Source: Terricaulis sp.
GTDB lineage: Bacteria; Pseudomonadota; Alphaproteobacteria; Caulobacterales; Aquidulcibacteraceae
Assembly (NCBI GenBank): GCA_024707365.1
Contig: JANPZV010000003.1
Location: 62,001 to 126,000 of the forward strand
Length of the DNA stretch: 64,000 nt
Direction of reading: 5' to 3'
In this document: piece by piece, positions 1 to 11,012 of the stretch
Layout: each line of letters begins with the position of its first letter
Numbering within the stretch: position 1 is the first letter of the stretch
The notes under the pieces: generated by a model
Told to the model about the DNA's origin: nothing
Seen by the model: only the letters and a program-made list of their open reading frames with translations
Databases searched by the model: none
Position numbers and translations under genes: made by a program

Positions 1-1
1 G

Positions 2-506
<505 letters not shown>

Positions 507-523
507 AAATCGCAGGTGAGGCC

Positions 524-688
524 ATGGATTATCTCGCGATTTCACAATTCGCCGCGACTTGGGGGCTCGTGCTGCTTTGCGGTGGGTTTGCAGCGGCGCT
601 GATCTACGCGCTCTGGCCGGGCAACAAGGATAAATTCAGCCGCGCCGCCCAAGCGCCGCTCGACGATGGGGACGATGATGGCCGGTGA
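524..688 (+). CDS. ccoQ: cbb3 oxidase subunit CcoQ
   Basis: Small accessory subunit that stabilises the cbb3 complex. The 54-residue protein begins MDYLAISQFAATWG, has one membrane helix (about residues 12-31, LVLLCGGFAAALIYALW) and a short acidic tail, as usual for CcoQ/FixQ. It lies between ccoO and ccoP and overlaps the start of ccoP by 11 bases. The identification rests on size, topology and position, since this family has little sequence conservation. Confidence 0.88.
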   Translation: MDYLAISQFAATWGLVLLCGGFAAALIYALWPGNKDKFSRAAQAPLDDGDDDGR

Positions 689-1613
689 GAGAGAGCGCGA
701 TGATATCACCGGCACCGAGACGACCGGCCACGAATGGGATGGCATCAAGGAGCTGGATAATCCGCTGCCGCGTTGGTGGCTGTACATTTTCTACGCCTGC
801 ATCGTGGCCTCAGTGATTTATTGGGTGCTGATGCCGGCGTGGCCGCTCGCCAATTCATACACCAAGGGTATTCTCGATTGGTCTGATCGCGACAATGTCG
901 CCGTCGAAATTCAAAAACTGCGCGGCGCGCGTGCGCCCATGTTCGCCCGCCTTGCTGAGGCAAGCGCGGCCGACATCGCCGCAGATCCTGAGCTGCAAAC
1001 CTTCGCACGCGCAGCCGGCGAGGCTGTGTTCGGCGATTATTGCCGCACCTGCCATGGCGCGGGCGGCGCCGGGGCGCCCGGCTATCCGGTGCTTGCTGAT
1101 GATGTGTGGATCTGGGGTGGGTCGCTTTCGGAGATCGAGCATACGCTGCGCGTCGGCGTGCGCGCCGATCACCCCCAGACGCGTTTCTCGCAGATGCCAG
1201 CCTTCGGGCGTGATGGCCTGCTGAGCCCGCGCGAGGTCAGCGATGTCACAGAATACACCATTTCCATCTCCGCCGCGCGCACCCGCTTGGCGCCGGACGC
1301 CGCCGCTGCGGGGCGCGGCGCTGCAATCTATGACGCGCAATGTGCGATCTGCCACGGGCCGAGCGGCGCGGGCGATCGCAGCGTCGGCGCGCCGAGCCTC
1401 AACGATGATTTGTGGCTCTATGGCGGCTCGCGCGATGAAATCCGCCGGCAGATCGAAACGGGACGCGCCGGCGTGATGCCCGCATGGGAAGCGCGGTTCG
1501 ATGCGGGCACGCTGCGCGCGCTGGCCTACTATGTTCATGAGATGGGCGGTGGTGAATTGGACGCAGCGCCTGCGCCAACGCAAAGCCAAGCGCCGCCCGC
1601 AGCGCCAGAATGA
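678..1613 (+). CDS. ccoP: cbb3 oxidase di-haem cytochrome c subunit
   Basis: Di-haem cytochrome c subunit that passes electrons to the CcoO/CcoN core. The N-terminus carries the family signature EWDGIKELDNPLPRWW followed by one membrane helix (WLYIFYACIVASVIYWVLM). Two periplasmic haem sites are visible, CRTCH and CAICH, each opening a cytochrome c domain, with methionine ligands plausible in QMPAF and VMPAW. The start at 678 is preferred over 666 because MAGERERDD fits CcoP better, though both are in frame. About 311 residues is a usual length. It is followed by ccoG after 4 bp. Confidence 0.95.
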   Translation: MAGERERDDITGTETTGHEWDGIKELDNPLPRWWLYIFYACIVASVIYWVLMPAWPLANSYTKGILDWSDRDNVAVEIQKLRGARAPMFARLAEASAADIAADPELQTFARAAGEAVFGDYCRTCHGAGGAGAPGYPVLADDVWIWGGSLSEIEHTLRVGVRADHPQTRFSQMPAFGRDGLLSPREVSDVTEYTISISAARTRLAPDAAAAGRGAAIYDAQCAICHGPSGAGDRSVGAPSLNDDLWLYGGSRDEIRRQIETGRAGVMPAWEARFDAGTLRALAYYVHEMGGGELDAAPAPTQSQAPPAAPE

Positions 1614-1617
1614 GGCG

Positions 1618-3093
1618 ATGAGCAAAGTCACCCTCATTCCGCGCAAGCCAGAGGGCGAGCACGCGATTGACGTGCGTGCCGTCAATTCTGGAGAGGCGCG
1701 CGCGCTTTATAAAAAGCGTGAGCAGATTTACCCTAAGCTGGCGCACGGGCTTTATCGCAACCTGAAATGGGCGGCGATGATTGTTCTGCTGGCGATCTAT
1801 TACGTCACGCCCTGGCTGCGCTGGGACAGGGGCGATGGCCGCCCTGACCAGGCCGTGCTCATCGATTTCGAGGGGCGCAGGTTCTATTTCTTCTTCATCG
1901 AGCTATGGCCGCAGGAGGTTTATTACTTCGCGGGTCTGCTCATCATGGGCGCATTCGCCATCTTCCTATCGTCCGCGCTGTTTGGCCGTGTCTGGTGCGG
2001 ATATGCTTGCCCGCAAACTGTCTGGACGGACCTATACATTTATGTGGAAAGGCTGATCGAAGGTGATCGCAACGCCCGTATGCGGCTCGACAAAGCGCCG
2101 ATGAGCCCGGCGAAGGCGGCGAAGAAAGTAACAAAACACGCGATCTGGTTGCTGATCGCTGCGGGCACCGGCGGCGCTTGGGTATTTTATTTTGCTGACG
2201 CCCCTACGCTATTGGTGAATTTGTCCGCCGGCCAGGCCTCGGCCTCAGCCTACATTTCAGTCGTCATTCTTACTTTCACCACCTACGCGCTTGCTGGCAC
2301 GATGCGCGAGCAAGTGTGCACTTTTATGTGCCCGTGGCCGCGCATCCAGGCGGGCATGATCGATAAAGACGCGCTCTCGGTCACCTATCGCGCCGCACGC
2401 GGTGAGCCGCGCGGCGCCCATAAGAAAGGCGAGAGCTGGGAGGGGCGCGGTGATTGCATCGATTGCCGCCAATGTGTGGCTGTCTGCCCGCAAGGCATCG
2501 ATATCCGCGATGGAGATCAGCTCGAATGCATCAATTGCGCGCTGTGTATCGATGCGTGTGATGGGATCATGGAGAAGGTGGGCCGCCCCAAGGGGCTCAT
2601 CGCCTATGATAGCTACGCCAATCAGAGCCGTCTCGCGAAAGGCGAGGCGCCGCAGATCCGCCTCGTGCGCTCGCGCACCATTCTTTACGCGGTGCTGTTC
2701 GTCACCGTCGCGCTCATGCTGGTTTGGGCGTTGGCGGCGCGCCAGACATTGGATCTCAACGTTATCCGCGATCGCAGCCCGCCCTTCGTGCAACTCGCGG
2801 ACGGATCGGTGCGCAATGATTACGCGCTGAAGCTCATCAATATGAGCGATCGGCCGCGCCGGCTGGTGGTGGAGGTAAGCGGCGCGCCAGGGCTGCGCCT
2901 GCAAGCGCCTTCGCTTGATTCAGACGGGCGCCTCCATGCTGCTGCAACAGCCGATGCTGTCACCAGCCTGCGTGTGCATGTCGCGGCGGCGGGCCTCACC
3001 GGTGCGCACGATATCGCCTTTACGATCCGTGATCTCGATAGCGGCGAAGTCGCGAGCAGCAGCGCGGCGTTCGTGGCCGGAGGTGAGCGATGA
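1618..3093 (+). CDS. ccoG: cbb3 oxidase assembly protein, polyferredoxin CcoG
   Basis: Membrane polyferredoxin (FixG/RdxA family) involved in cbb3 maturation, proposed to reduce copper for the oxidase. About 491 residues. The sequence shows a soluble N-terminus, several membrane helices with CGYACPQTVW and CTFMCPWPRIQ, then two 4Fe-4S clusters in CIDCRQCVAVCPQG and CINCALCIDACDG, one more helix, and a C-terminal immunoglobulin-like domain ending at the periplasmic side. The start ATG at 1618 follows the ccoP stop closely; longer in-frame upstream starts would run into ccoP. The last codons overlap ccoH by 4 bp (ATGA). Confidence 0.95.
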   Translation: MSKVTLIPRKPEGEHAIDVRAVNSGEARALYKKREQIYPKLAHGLYRNLKWAAMIVLLAIYYVTPWLRWDRGDGRPDQAVLIDFEGRRFYFFFIELWPQEVYYFAGLLIMGAFAIFLSSALFGRVWCGYACPQTVWTDLYIYVERLIEGDRNARMRLDKAPMSPAKAAKKVTKHAIWLLIAAGTGGAWVFYFADAPTLLVNLSAGQASASAYISVVILTFTTYALAGTMREQVCTFMCPWPRIQAGMIDKDALSVTYRAARGEPRGAHKKGESWEGRGDCIDCRQCVAVCPQGIDIRDGDQLECINCALCIDACDGIMEKVGRPKGLIAYDSYANQSRLAKGEAPQIRLVRSRTILYAVLFVTVALMLVWALAARQTLDLNVIRDRSPPFVQLADGSVRNDYALKLINMSDRPRRLVVEVSGAPGLRLQAPSLDSDGRLHAAATADAVTSLRVHVAAAGLTGAHDIAFTIRDLDSGEVASSSAAFVAGGER

Positions 3094-3554
3094 ATGTTGT
3101 TCTGCGTGGCTGGCATGTGCTGGCGGGGCTGCTTGGCTTCTTTGGCGTGATTATTGCCGTCAACGCCGCTTTTATTACGCTCGCCGTGCGCACGTTTCCC
3201 GGCGAGGATGTGCGCCGGTCATACACGCAAGGGCTCAATTACAACGAGACGCTCGCCGCGCGGCGGGCTCAAGCGGCGTTGGCGTGGAACATCAGCGCCG
3301 CGTTTGAAGCAGGCAACGTGGTGATAACGATTACCGATCGCGACGCTGCGCCCGTCGATGGCGCGGAAATTGAAGCAAGCTTGCTTTGGCCAACCAATGC
3401 GCGCTTTGATCATGATCTCGCCTTCACGCAAACCGGGCCGGGAAGATACGCGGCGGCGGTCAGCGATATGCAGGACGGGCGCTGGCGCTTGCGCGGGCGT
3501 GTCCAATCATCTGCGGGCGTGGGCGAATTTGAAGCGAATTTGACATGGCGCTAG
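3090..3554 (+). CDS. ccoH: FixH/CcoH family protein of cbb3 assembly
   Basis: Single-pass membrane protein of the ccoGHIS assembly cluster, needed for stable cbb3 oxidase. 154 residues with one N-terminal helix (HVLAGLLGFFGVIIAVNAAF) and the typical following segment TFPGEDVRRSYTQGLNYN, then a periplasmic beta-rich FixH domain. Start and stop overlap ccoG and ccoI by a few bases, so translation is probably coupled. Confidence 0.93.
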   Translation: MNVVLRGWHVLAGLLGFFGVIIAVNAAFITLAVRTFPGEDVRRSYTQGLNYNETLAARRAQAALAWNISAAFEAGNVVITITDRDAAPVDGAEIEASLLWPTNARFDHDLAFTQTGPGRYAAAVSDMQDGRWRLRGRVQSSAGVGEFEANLTWR

Positions 3555-5802
3555 CTGCAAGCGGCTGCCCGTCAGGGCTCGCGGCGCCGGCGCCGGAGAT
3601 CCCGCGCGCGGACCCTGCCGCATTCGTGCGCCGCGACGCCGAGGGCCGTGATGCGCTCGAATTGCTTGTGCAAGGCGCGCGATGCGCGGGCTGCATCAGC
3701 AAGATCGAGCGCGGACTTCTGGACTTGCCGGGCGTGATCGAAGCGCGCCTCAATCTCTCGACCGGGCGCCTGCGCGTCGCGTGGCGGGCCGGCGCGCTGG
3801 CGCCTGCGCGCATCAGCCAAAAGCTGCACGATCTCGGTTATGCCGCGCAGCCCTTCGATCCCGACGCCGCGAATGCGCAGGCCGATCATGAAGGCAAATT
3901 CCTGCTGCGTTGCCTGGCGGTGGCGGGGTTCGCCGCCATGAATATCATGATGTTCTCGGTGCCGATCTGGGCCGGGCACGGGGAGATGGGCGAGGCCACG
4001 CGCACTCTGCTGCATTGGGTGTCGGCGTTCATTGCTGTGCCGGCGGCGATGTATGCGGCGCAGCCTTTCTTCCGCTCCGCATGGCAGGCGTTGCGGGCGC
4101 GGCGTGCAAATATGGATGTGCCGATTTCGCTCGCGGTCGTGCTCACATTGGGGGTTTCGATCTCCGAGACATGGCGGCAAGGCGCGCACGCCTATTTTGA
4201 CGGCGTGACGATGCTGCTGTTTTTCTTGCTGATCGGCCGTTATCTGGATCACAGGCTGCGTGAGCGCGCGCGCACGGCGGCGCGCGATCTGCTGGCGTTG
4301 CAGGCCGTCAGCGCCGCGCGCATCGGGGCCGATGGCGCGATCGATGCGGTCCCTGCACAAGCGCTTCAGCCGGGCGATCTTATTCAGATTGCGCCGGGAG
4401 AGCGCGCGCCGGTGGATGGTGTGGTGATCGAGGGCGAGTCCGAACTCGACCGCGCGATGTTAACGGGTGAAACGGCGCCGCAATCGGTGCGCGTCGGCAT
4501 GCGCATTCATGCGGGCGTGATCAATCTCAGCCAGCGTCTCGTCATGCGCGCTGAGGCGCGCGCTGGGGAATCATCGGTGGCGGAGTTGGCGCGCCTCATC
4601 GAGATGGGAGAGCAACGCCGGGCGCGTTTTGTGCGCATCATTGATAAAGCCGCCGCGCTCTACGTGCCTGTGGTGCATACGATGGCGGCGCTGACATTCC
4701 TGGGGTGGCTGGCCGGGCCAGCTTTGCTGCAGGCGTTTGGGTATGACGTGGCGGAGGCGGGCGTGCGCATCGCCATCCTCAACGCCGCGGCAGTGCTCAT
4801 CATCACTTGCCCCTGCGCGCTCGGGCTGGCGGCGCCGGCTGTGCAAGTTGTCGCCACGGGCAGGCTGTTTCAGCGCGGCGTGCTGGTGAAATCGGGCGAT
4901 GCGCTCGAGCGGCTGGCCGAGATCGATACTGTGGTTTTCGACAAAACAGGCACGCTGACATTGGGCCAGCCGCGCCTTGTCGATGGGCCAAGCGGCGAGA
5001 CGTTGCAGCAGGCTGCGCTGATGGCGCGTGCCTCGCGCCATCCGCTCTCTCGCGCATTGGCGCACGCGGCGGGCCCTGGGCCCGCGATTGCTGTGCGGGA
5101 ATTGCCCGGCGTGGGGCTGGAGGCCGAACGTGACGGCGCGCCAATGCGGCTCGGCAAACGCAGCTTTGCCGCCCCGGACGCTGCTGGCGCGCCCGCCGAT
5201 GGCGCGGCCGAATTGTGGTTCGCCCATGGTGACGCGCCGCCAGTACGCTTTGCGTTCGAGGATGCGATGCGCGCCGATGTCGGCCCGGTGATTGCGGCGC
5301 TTAAGCAGCGTGGGCTCGCGGTCGAGCTTGTCAGCGGCGATCGCCTCGTGGCGGTGCAAAGCGCAGCGCGCGCCGCCGGAATCGAAACCTGGCGTTCAGA
5401 CATTAGCCCCGCTGGGAAGGTGGCGCATCTTGAGGCGCTGCGCGCGGCTGGGAAGAAGCCGTTGATGATTGGCGATGGGTTAAATGACGCGCCGGCGCTC
5501 GCCGCCGCGCATGCCTCGGTCGCGCCAGGGGCGGCGCTGGAAGCCAGCCAGGCCGCCGCCGATCTCGTCATCCAGGTGCGCTGCTTGCGCCTTTGGTTGA
5601 AGCGATTGATGTTGCGAAAGCCGCGCGGCGGCGCGTGCGGGAAAATCTGCAGTTTTCGGCGGTCTATAATCTTATCGCCGCGCCGCTTGCCGCAGCCGGG
5701 TTTTTAACGCCGCTCATCGCTGCGCTCGCGATGTCGGGTTCGTCGCTCATTGTCACGCTCAATGCGCTGCGTCTGCAGGGGGGGCGCTCATGGACATTAT
5801 GA
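3545..5802 (+). CDS. ccoI: Copper-translocating P1B-type ATPase CcoI/FixI (one indel)
   Basis: Copper-exporting P-type ATPase that supplies copper to cbb3 oxidase. About 752 residues after restoring one base. It has an N-terminal metal-binding domain with GARCAGCISKIE, eight membrane segments including the CPC site in ITCPCALGLAAP, the TGE loop (LTGETAPQS), the phosphorylation site FDKTGTLTLG and the hinge GDGLNDAPALAAA. The first frame ends in unrelated residues after AAADLVIQ; a missing G near 5575 restores LLAPLVEAIDVAKAARRRV and the final two helices in the other frame, ending at 5802. The last 13 bases overlap ccoS. Confidence 0.94.
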
Positions 5803-5936
5803 TTGTCCTCATCCCCATCGCGGTGCTCATGGGGCTGGTGGGCCTTTTCGCGTTTTTCTGGAGCCTCCGAAGCGGCCAGTACGACGATCTGGAAGGCGCC
5901 AAGCATCGCATTTTGATCGACGAGGATGAGGGCTAG
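5790..5936 (+). CDS. ccoS: cbb3 oxidase assembly protein CcoS
   Basis: Tiny membrane protein required for cofactor insertion into cbb3 oxidase. The 48-residue product MDIMIVLIPIAVLMGLVG... has one N-terminal helix followed by the family signature FFWSLRSGQYDDLEGAKHRIL and an acidic end. It starts inside the end of ccoI and closes the cluster. Recognised with confidence from the SGQYDDLEG segment. Confidence 0.95.
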   Translation: MDIMIVLIPIAVLMGLVGLFAFFWSLRSGQYDDLEGAKHRILIDEDEG

Positions 5937-6066
5937 CCGGGGGCGGGCGGCGCCTCCTGGGAACGGCGGCGCGGCGCGCCAGCGTGTTGGCGCCGTTATC
6001 GCGCGCGCGTATATGCTGGCCCCAGCCTCTGGCGTTGGCTGCCGTCACCCCTTGGGAATGCTAAGC

Positions 6067-7414
6067 ATGGAAGATCGCCGCACTGTCATCTCCGGGATTG
6101 CGGCGGCGCTTGCGGCGGGCGCGGCGCCTCAGGCGCTGGCGCAGGCGCGCGGGTTGAGCGTGGGCGTGATCGGCGCGGGCTGGTTTGGCAAGCTCAACCT
6201 CAATGCGCTCATGCAGATTGCGCCGGTATCACACATCGCGTTTTGCGATGTGGATCGCCGGATGCGCGAAGAGGCGCGGGCGCTGGCGCTGGCGCGCAGA
6301 GATTCTGTTCTGCCGCAAACAGAGCATGCGGCGCTATTTGCCGATTATCGCGAAATGCTGGCCGCGCGCGCCTATGATATTGTCATCGTCGCCACGCCCG
6401 ATCATTGGCACGCGCTTGCCGCGATTGCCGCGATGGAGCGTGGCGCGCACGTCTATATCGAAAAGCCGGTCAGCGTTGATGTGCGCGAAGCGCAAGCCCT
6501 GGTGGCGACGGCGCGCCGCACCGGCGTGACCGTGCAGGTAAACACCCAGCGCCGTACAGCCCCGTTCGCGATTGAAGCGCGTGAGCGGGTTTTGCGCGCC
6601 GGGCTGCTCGGGGCGATTGGGCACGTTGAGGTGTTCGGATATTTTCATCAGCGCCCTGTGCGTTTTTGCCGCGCCATCCAGCCCGCCCGCGCAGCTTGAT
6701 TGGGATTTTTACTGCGGCCCCGCGCCGCTTTTGCCGTACCGGCCCGATATCCACCCAATCCAGTGGCGTGCGTTTGAAGCGTTCGGCAACGGCTATATGG
6801 GCGATATTGGCGTGCACTTTGTCGATCTGAGCCGCTGGATGCTTGGCCTTGGCTGGCCGCGCCGCATTGCCTCAGCTGGCGGCGCTTATGTGGCGCGCGA
6901 GAGCGCTTCGGATTTGCCCGACGTGCAAACCGCCACGTTCGCCTACGATCACCTATTGATGACATGGACCAATCGCCAATGGGGCCGCGCGCCCGATCCG
7001 CGCAGGCAATGGGGAACGGCGATCCATGGTGAGCGCGGCACGTTGTTTGTGTCGGGTGAAGGCTATGAATACGCCCCGCGCGAAGGCGATGGTTTCTCCG
7101 GCGCGCTCGATATGGAGGCGGGGCGCTATGCCGGCGATGCCGCGATGCCAGAGTGGGAGCGCCCGCTCCAAGTCATGACGCGCTGGCACATGCGCGATTT
7201 CCTCGCCGCCATCGCCGCGCGCCGTGCGCCCGCGGCCTCCATTGAAGATGGGGCGATTTCCACCTCGTGCTGCGTGCTGGCGAATATCGCGCTCCGGCTT
7301 GGCCGCACGCTGGAATGGGACGCGGAGAACCAGCGCGTCATCGGCGATGATGCGGCCAATGCGCTTTTGGCGCGGCCATACCGGGCGCCATGGCGCCGCC
7401 CCGCCATCGCCTAA
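6067..7414 (+). CDS. Gfo/Idh/MocA family oxidoreductase with Tat-type signal (one indel)
   Basis: NAD(P)-dependent sugar oxidoreductase family, about 448 residues once one base is removed. The N-terminus MEDRRTVISGIAAALAAG is a twin-arginine-type signal, so the protein is likely periplasmic. The Rossmann motif VGVIGAGWFGKLN and EKPVSVD (with the catalytic-region lysine) follow. The frame breaks in the T run 6663-6667; dropping one T links FHQRPVRF to AAPSSPPAQLDWDF and the C-terminal domain (GDIGVHFVDLSRWMLG). Start 6067 is chosen because a GGGA sits about 9 bases upstream; 6058 is an alternative. It converges on the GH67 gene and may act on a related sugar, which is inference. Confidence 0.85.
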
Positions 7415-7423
7415 AGCAACGGA

Positions 7424-9655
7424 CTATTCCGCCGCGCCTATGGCGTGCGAGTTGCGGAACGGGGCGGCCGTCACCCCCGGCCAGCCGGGCGGATAATAGC
7501 TCTGGATGCTTTCGTAATAGGCCAGCGGATGCTCGGGCGCTGCGAACCCGTCAGGGATCGGGCGGCCAGATTTCGATTGGAAATACGCGATGCTCGCATC
7601 CCGCCACCATTGCGCTTCCCGCTCTTGGATGGCGAGGAAGCCGCCGATGTGATGTGCGCGCTCAGCATCGATCATGGGCGCAAGCGTGGCCCATGTGGCG
7701 CGCATGTCGCGCACTTGCGCCACGCCAAGCGTGTAGCGCGCCACCAATTCATCCCAAAGCGTACGCCCCGAAGCCATGCGATAATCCCAGGGCAGGCGGT
7801 GAAACCAGAGCAGATACGCTTCGTCCACTTGCGAAAGATCGGCAAAGCGGGCGGCGAGCGAAGGGGCGTATTGCGCGATGGCGTTGCTTCCAGACGCGGT
7901 GCGGTCAAACCCGATATGGGCCGCATCGGCGCGGTGATAATAGTACGGGTTCCAGTCGGGGCGGCTCAGATTGTCTACCCACGGGCCTGGCCCGAAATGG
8001 TGGCCTGTGGCCATCACATGCGTGAGGCCAAGCGGGGTCATGTAATTCACCACAGCTTCGCGCGAGTCCATCATCATGGCGACAGCCGGCTCAACAAAAG
8101 CAGGCGCAGGCGTGAACGTCATGGCCGCCCAGTCCCGCGCGATTGCTTCTGCATCGAGTTCATGATCCCAAGCCAATCGTCCGAAAGCGTACCAATTGGC
8201 TTGATCGAAATGCGATCCAGTCCAATTGCGTGACGCGCCGATATTGGACACGCCCGCGATCGCTGTAATGCGCATGGGCCGAACGCGCCCATCGATAATG
8301 CGGCCCACCGTTGAGCCTTCGCCCTCCACAAATGTATCGGCGTCAAACACCTCTTCCCAGAGCGTGCCGAGATAGGCGAGATTGGTGGCAAGCCCGAGAT
8401 ATTCCTTGGTGATCTGCAATTCCATCATCACCGAGGTGTGCCGCATCGCGCCAAAGAGCGGGCTGAACGGCTCGCGCGGCTGGAAATCGAGCGGGCCGTT
8501 CTTGGCCTGGATCACCACGTTTTCGCGGAAATCGGCGTCAAGCGGCGCGAACTCGTCATAGGCCTGCATGGTGCGGTCAACGGCGTTTTCCGCCGAATAC
8601 ACAAACGCCCGCCACATCACGATCCCGCCATGCGGGGCGAGGGCGTCCGCCAGCAAGTTTGCGCCTTCGGCGTGCGTGCGGCCGTAATCCTGCGGGCCGG
8701 GCTGGCCTTCGGAATTGGCTTTCACCAGAAAGCCGCCAAAATCGGGGATCGCCTGATAAATATCAGCCACCTTCGCGCGCCACCACGCTTGCACGGCCGG
8801 ATCGAGCGGATCGGCCGTGTTGAGCCCGCCAATTTCCACTGGCGCGGAAAAACGCGCGGTTAGATAAATGCGCACGCCATAAGGCCGCAGCGCATCGGCC
8901 ACCGCCGCCGCGCGCGCGAGGTAGTCTCGCGTCAGCGCAATGGCGTTGGCGTTGACGTTGGTGATCACCGCGCCATTGATCCCAATCGATGCATTCGCCC
9001 GCGCATAATCGATGAGGCGCGGATCGACCCAGCGCGGGAGCAAGTGCCAATCGAAAATCGAATGGCCCGCATAGCCGCGCTCCACCGTGCCATCGAGATT
9101 GTCCCAATGATTGAGCAGCCGCCGCTGCACGCGCGGGGCGGCGTTGATATCAAGCGCGGCGACGGGCGCGCCGGTCTGCATGAGCCGCAAAAAATGAAAC
9201 GCGCCATAGAGCGCGCCGATATCGGTATTGGCCGCGATCACGATGGCGCGCCGCCCGCGCGCCTCCACGCTTCGGATCACATAGCCTTCATCGCCAAGGG
9301 CGCTCAGATCGAGATTGAGCGCTGCGATGTCGGGGGTGTTTTCCGGCGTGCCAAGCAGCACCGCGCCCGAGCGTCTCCAGCGTGGCGCATCGGCGGGCGC
9401 GCGGCCAATCATGCCGGCAAGCCCGCGCTCAAGCTCTTGTCGCGCCGCCTCCAGCGTGGGGGAGCGCTGCGCGGGCGTCACCAATTCCACTGCGGCGGAG
9501 CGATAGGTGCGCTGCGCGGCTGCATCCAGCGGCCGGTAGCGCAGCCAGAGGTCATAGCCATCCTCGGCGTGGGCCTGTGCGGCAAGCCCAATCGCCGCGA
9601 GCCAGGCGCAGAAGAGCGTCCGCGCCGCCATCGCCCAAGGGAAGGTGTGTTTCAT
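7424..9655 (-). CDS. GH67 alpha-glucuronidase, exported
   Basis: Removes 4-O-methyl-glucuronic acid side groups from glucuronoxylan fragments. 743 residues, close to the usual GH67 length. It begins with a signal peptide (residues 1-27, ending AQAHAEDGYDLW), then the N-terminal GH67 beta domain (ALGDEGYVIRSV) and the catalytic barrel with WDNLDGTVERGYAGHSIF, FLVKANSEGQPGPQ and VIQAKNGPLDFQPREPFS, all strongly conserved in the family, then the C-terminal helical dimer domain. The start at 9655 has AGGAGGG 4-5 bases upstream; longer in-frame starts enter the regulatory region. It diverges from a LacI gene with an operator between them, so xylose- or glucuronide-responsive control is likely. Confidence 0.95.
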   Translation of the reverse strand: MKHTFPWAMAARTLFCAWLAAIGLAAQAHAEDGYDLWLRYRPLDAAAQRTYRSAAVELVTPAQRSPTLEAARQELERGLAGMIGRAPADAPRWRRSGAVLLGTPENTPDIAALNLDLSALGDEGYVIRSVEARGRRAIVIAANTDIGALYGAFHFLRLMQTGAPVAALDINAAPRVQRRLLNHWDNLDGTVERGYAGHSIFDWHLLPRWVDPRLIDYARANASIGINGAVITNVNANAIALTRDYLARAAAVADALRPYGVRIYLTARFSAPVEIGGLNTADPLDPAVQAWWRAKVADIYQAIPDFGGFLVKANSEGQPGPQDYGRTHAEGANLLADALAPHGGIVMWRAFVYSAENAVDRTMQAYDEFAPLDADFRENVVIQAKNGPLDFQPREPFSPLFGAMRHTSVMMELQITKEYLGLATNLAYLGTLWEEVFDADTFVEGEGSTVGRIIDGRVRPMRITAIAGVSNIGASRNWTGSHFDQANWYAFGRLAWDHELDAEAIARDWAAMTFTPAPAFVEPAVAMMMDSREAVVNYMTPLGLTHVMATGHHFGPGPWVDNLSRPDWNPYYYHRADAAHIGFDRTASGSNAIAQYAPSLAARFADLSQVDEAYLLWFHRLPWDYRMASGRTLWDELVARYTLGVAQVRDMRATWATLAPMIDAERAHHIGGFLAIQEREAQWWRDASIAYFQSKSGRPIPDGFAAPEHPLAYYESIQSYYPPGWPGVTAAPFRNSHAIGAAE

Positions 9656-9786
9656 GTCGCCCTCCTGGCGCTGCGCTTTACTGGACGTGTCAGCCGCGCG
9701 CGTGAGATCCGATCGGGGCGAGCTGGGCCTCGTACCAGCGCCGAATCCAGAAACCGCGCCGCCTCCCCATCGTCTGGTTTTTCTTA

Positions 9787-9800
9787 TGGTAGCGCTAACG
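9787..9800. promoter_or_regulatory. LacI-family operator between GH67 and LacI genes
   Basis: TGGTAGCGCTAACG, a near-perfect palindrome centred on TAGCGCTA, lies in the 286-bp divergent intergenic region. From memory it closely matches the xylan/xylose operators of Xanthomonas and Caulobacter LacI-type repressors. The neighbouring LacI gene is the obvious candidate to bind it. Confidence 0.75.
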
Positions 9801-9941
9801 TATCTGTACGCGCGCTTAGGGTCAAATTGCTTCACGCTGCGTCGCCGCCAATTGGGAGAGGCGCACGAGGGCGGCTGGGCTTTTGCCCTTTCCTTCGCCG
9901 TCGGCGGAATATACACTAATAAAAATATTTTCAGGACTGAA

Positions 9942-11008
9942 ATGTCGAGGCCGTCCCGATCCAGCGCCCGGCGCGCGCGCGACGTGGTCACCATCCATGA
10001 CGTGGCCAAGCACGCTGGCGTTTCGCCGATGACCGTCTCGCGCGTGGTGAACGGTGAGCGCTATGTGCGCGCCGAGACGCGCGATGCGGTGCTGGCCTCG
10101 GTGCGCGCGCTCAATTATGCGCCCAATCAGGCCGCCCGCGCGCTGGCTGGCGCCGAAGAACGCAAGGTGGGTTTGCTGTATGGCAATCCATCCGCGGCGT
10201 ATCTCGGGAATTTTTGCTCGGCGCGCTCGATGAGTGCGGGCGCAAATCAGCACAGCTCATGCTGCAGAAGTGCGCCACCGATGATGACAATGTCGAGCGC
10301 GCGGTGCTGCGCAAACTGATCAAGAGCGGCGCCGATGGCGTGGTGTTGCCCCCGCCGCTCGGGGAGCATGCAGGCGTGCACGCCTTGCTGCGTGAACACG
10401 ATATGCACGCGATCGCGGTATCTCCAGGCTTGCCGCTCACGCATTGTTCAAGCGTGCGCATTAATGATTTCAAGGCGGCCTACGACATGACGCGCCACCT
10501 CATGGATATGGGGCACACCCAAATCGCCTTCATAAAAGGCCACCCCAGCCTCAGCGCCAGCGGCGAGCGCTTGCGTGGATTTGAGGCGGCGATGCGCGAA
10601 GGCGGCTGCAAGGTGCAGCGCGCGTTTCTTGTGCAAGGCTATTTCGACTATCGATCCGGCCTTGATGCGGCCGAGAAATTGCTGGCGCGGGCCGAGCCGC
10701 CCACGGCGATTTTCGCCAGTAACGATGACATGGCGGCAGGTGCGGTATCGGCGGCGCATCGGCGCGGCCTTGATGTGCCTACCGATGTTTCGGTTGCGGG
10801 CTTTGACGACACGCCGATCCTCGGCGCGCTTTGGCCTGCAGTCACGACAATCCGCCAGCCGGTCGCGCAGATGGCGGAGCGCGCGGTCGATCTGCTGTTC
10901 AAAGAGATGCGCGCCAGGCGCCAGGGGTTGCGCACGGCGTTTGTCGATCAGGTGGTTGAGCACAGCCTGGTCAGGCGCGAATCTGTGGCGCCGCCGCGCC
11001 GGCGCTGA
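9942..11008 (+). CDS. LacI family transcriptional regulator (one indel)
   Basis: Sugar-responsive repressor, about 355 residues. An Arg-rich N-terminus is followed by the LacI helix-turn-helix (VTIHDVAKHAGVSPMTVSRV), the hinge helix region (YAPNQAARALAG) and the periplasmic-binding-protein-like effector domain (AGFDDTPILGALWPAVTTI). The frame breaks at GGG 10206-10208; one extra G joins YLGEFL to LGALDECGRK. It is transcribed away from the GH67 gene and probably controls it and itself through the TGGTAGCGCTAACG site. Ligand (xylose, glucuronate or an oligosaccharide) cannot be read from sequence. Confidence 0.9.
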
Positions 11009-11012
11009 GCGC

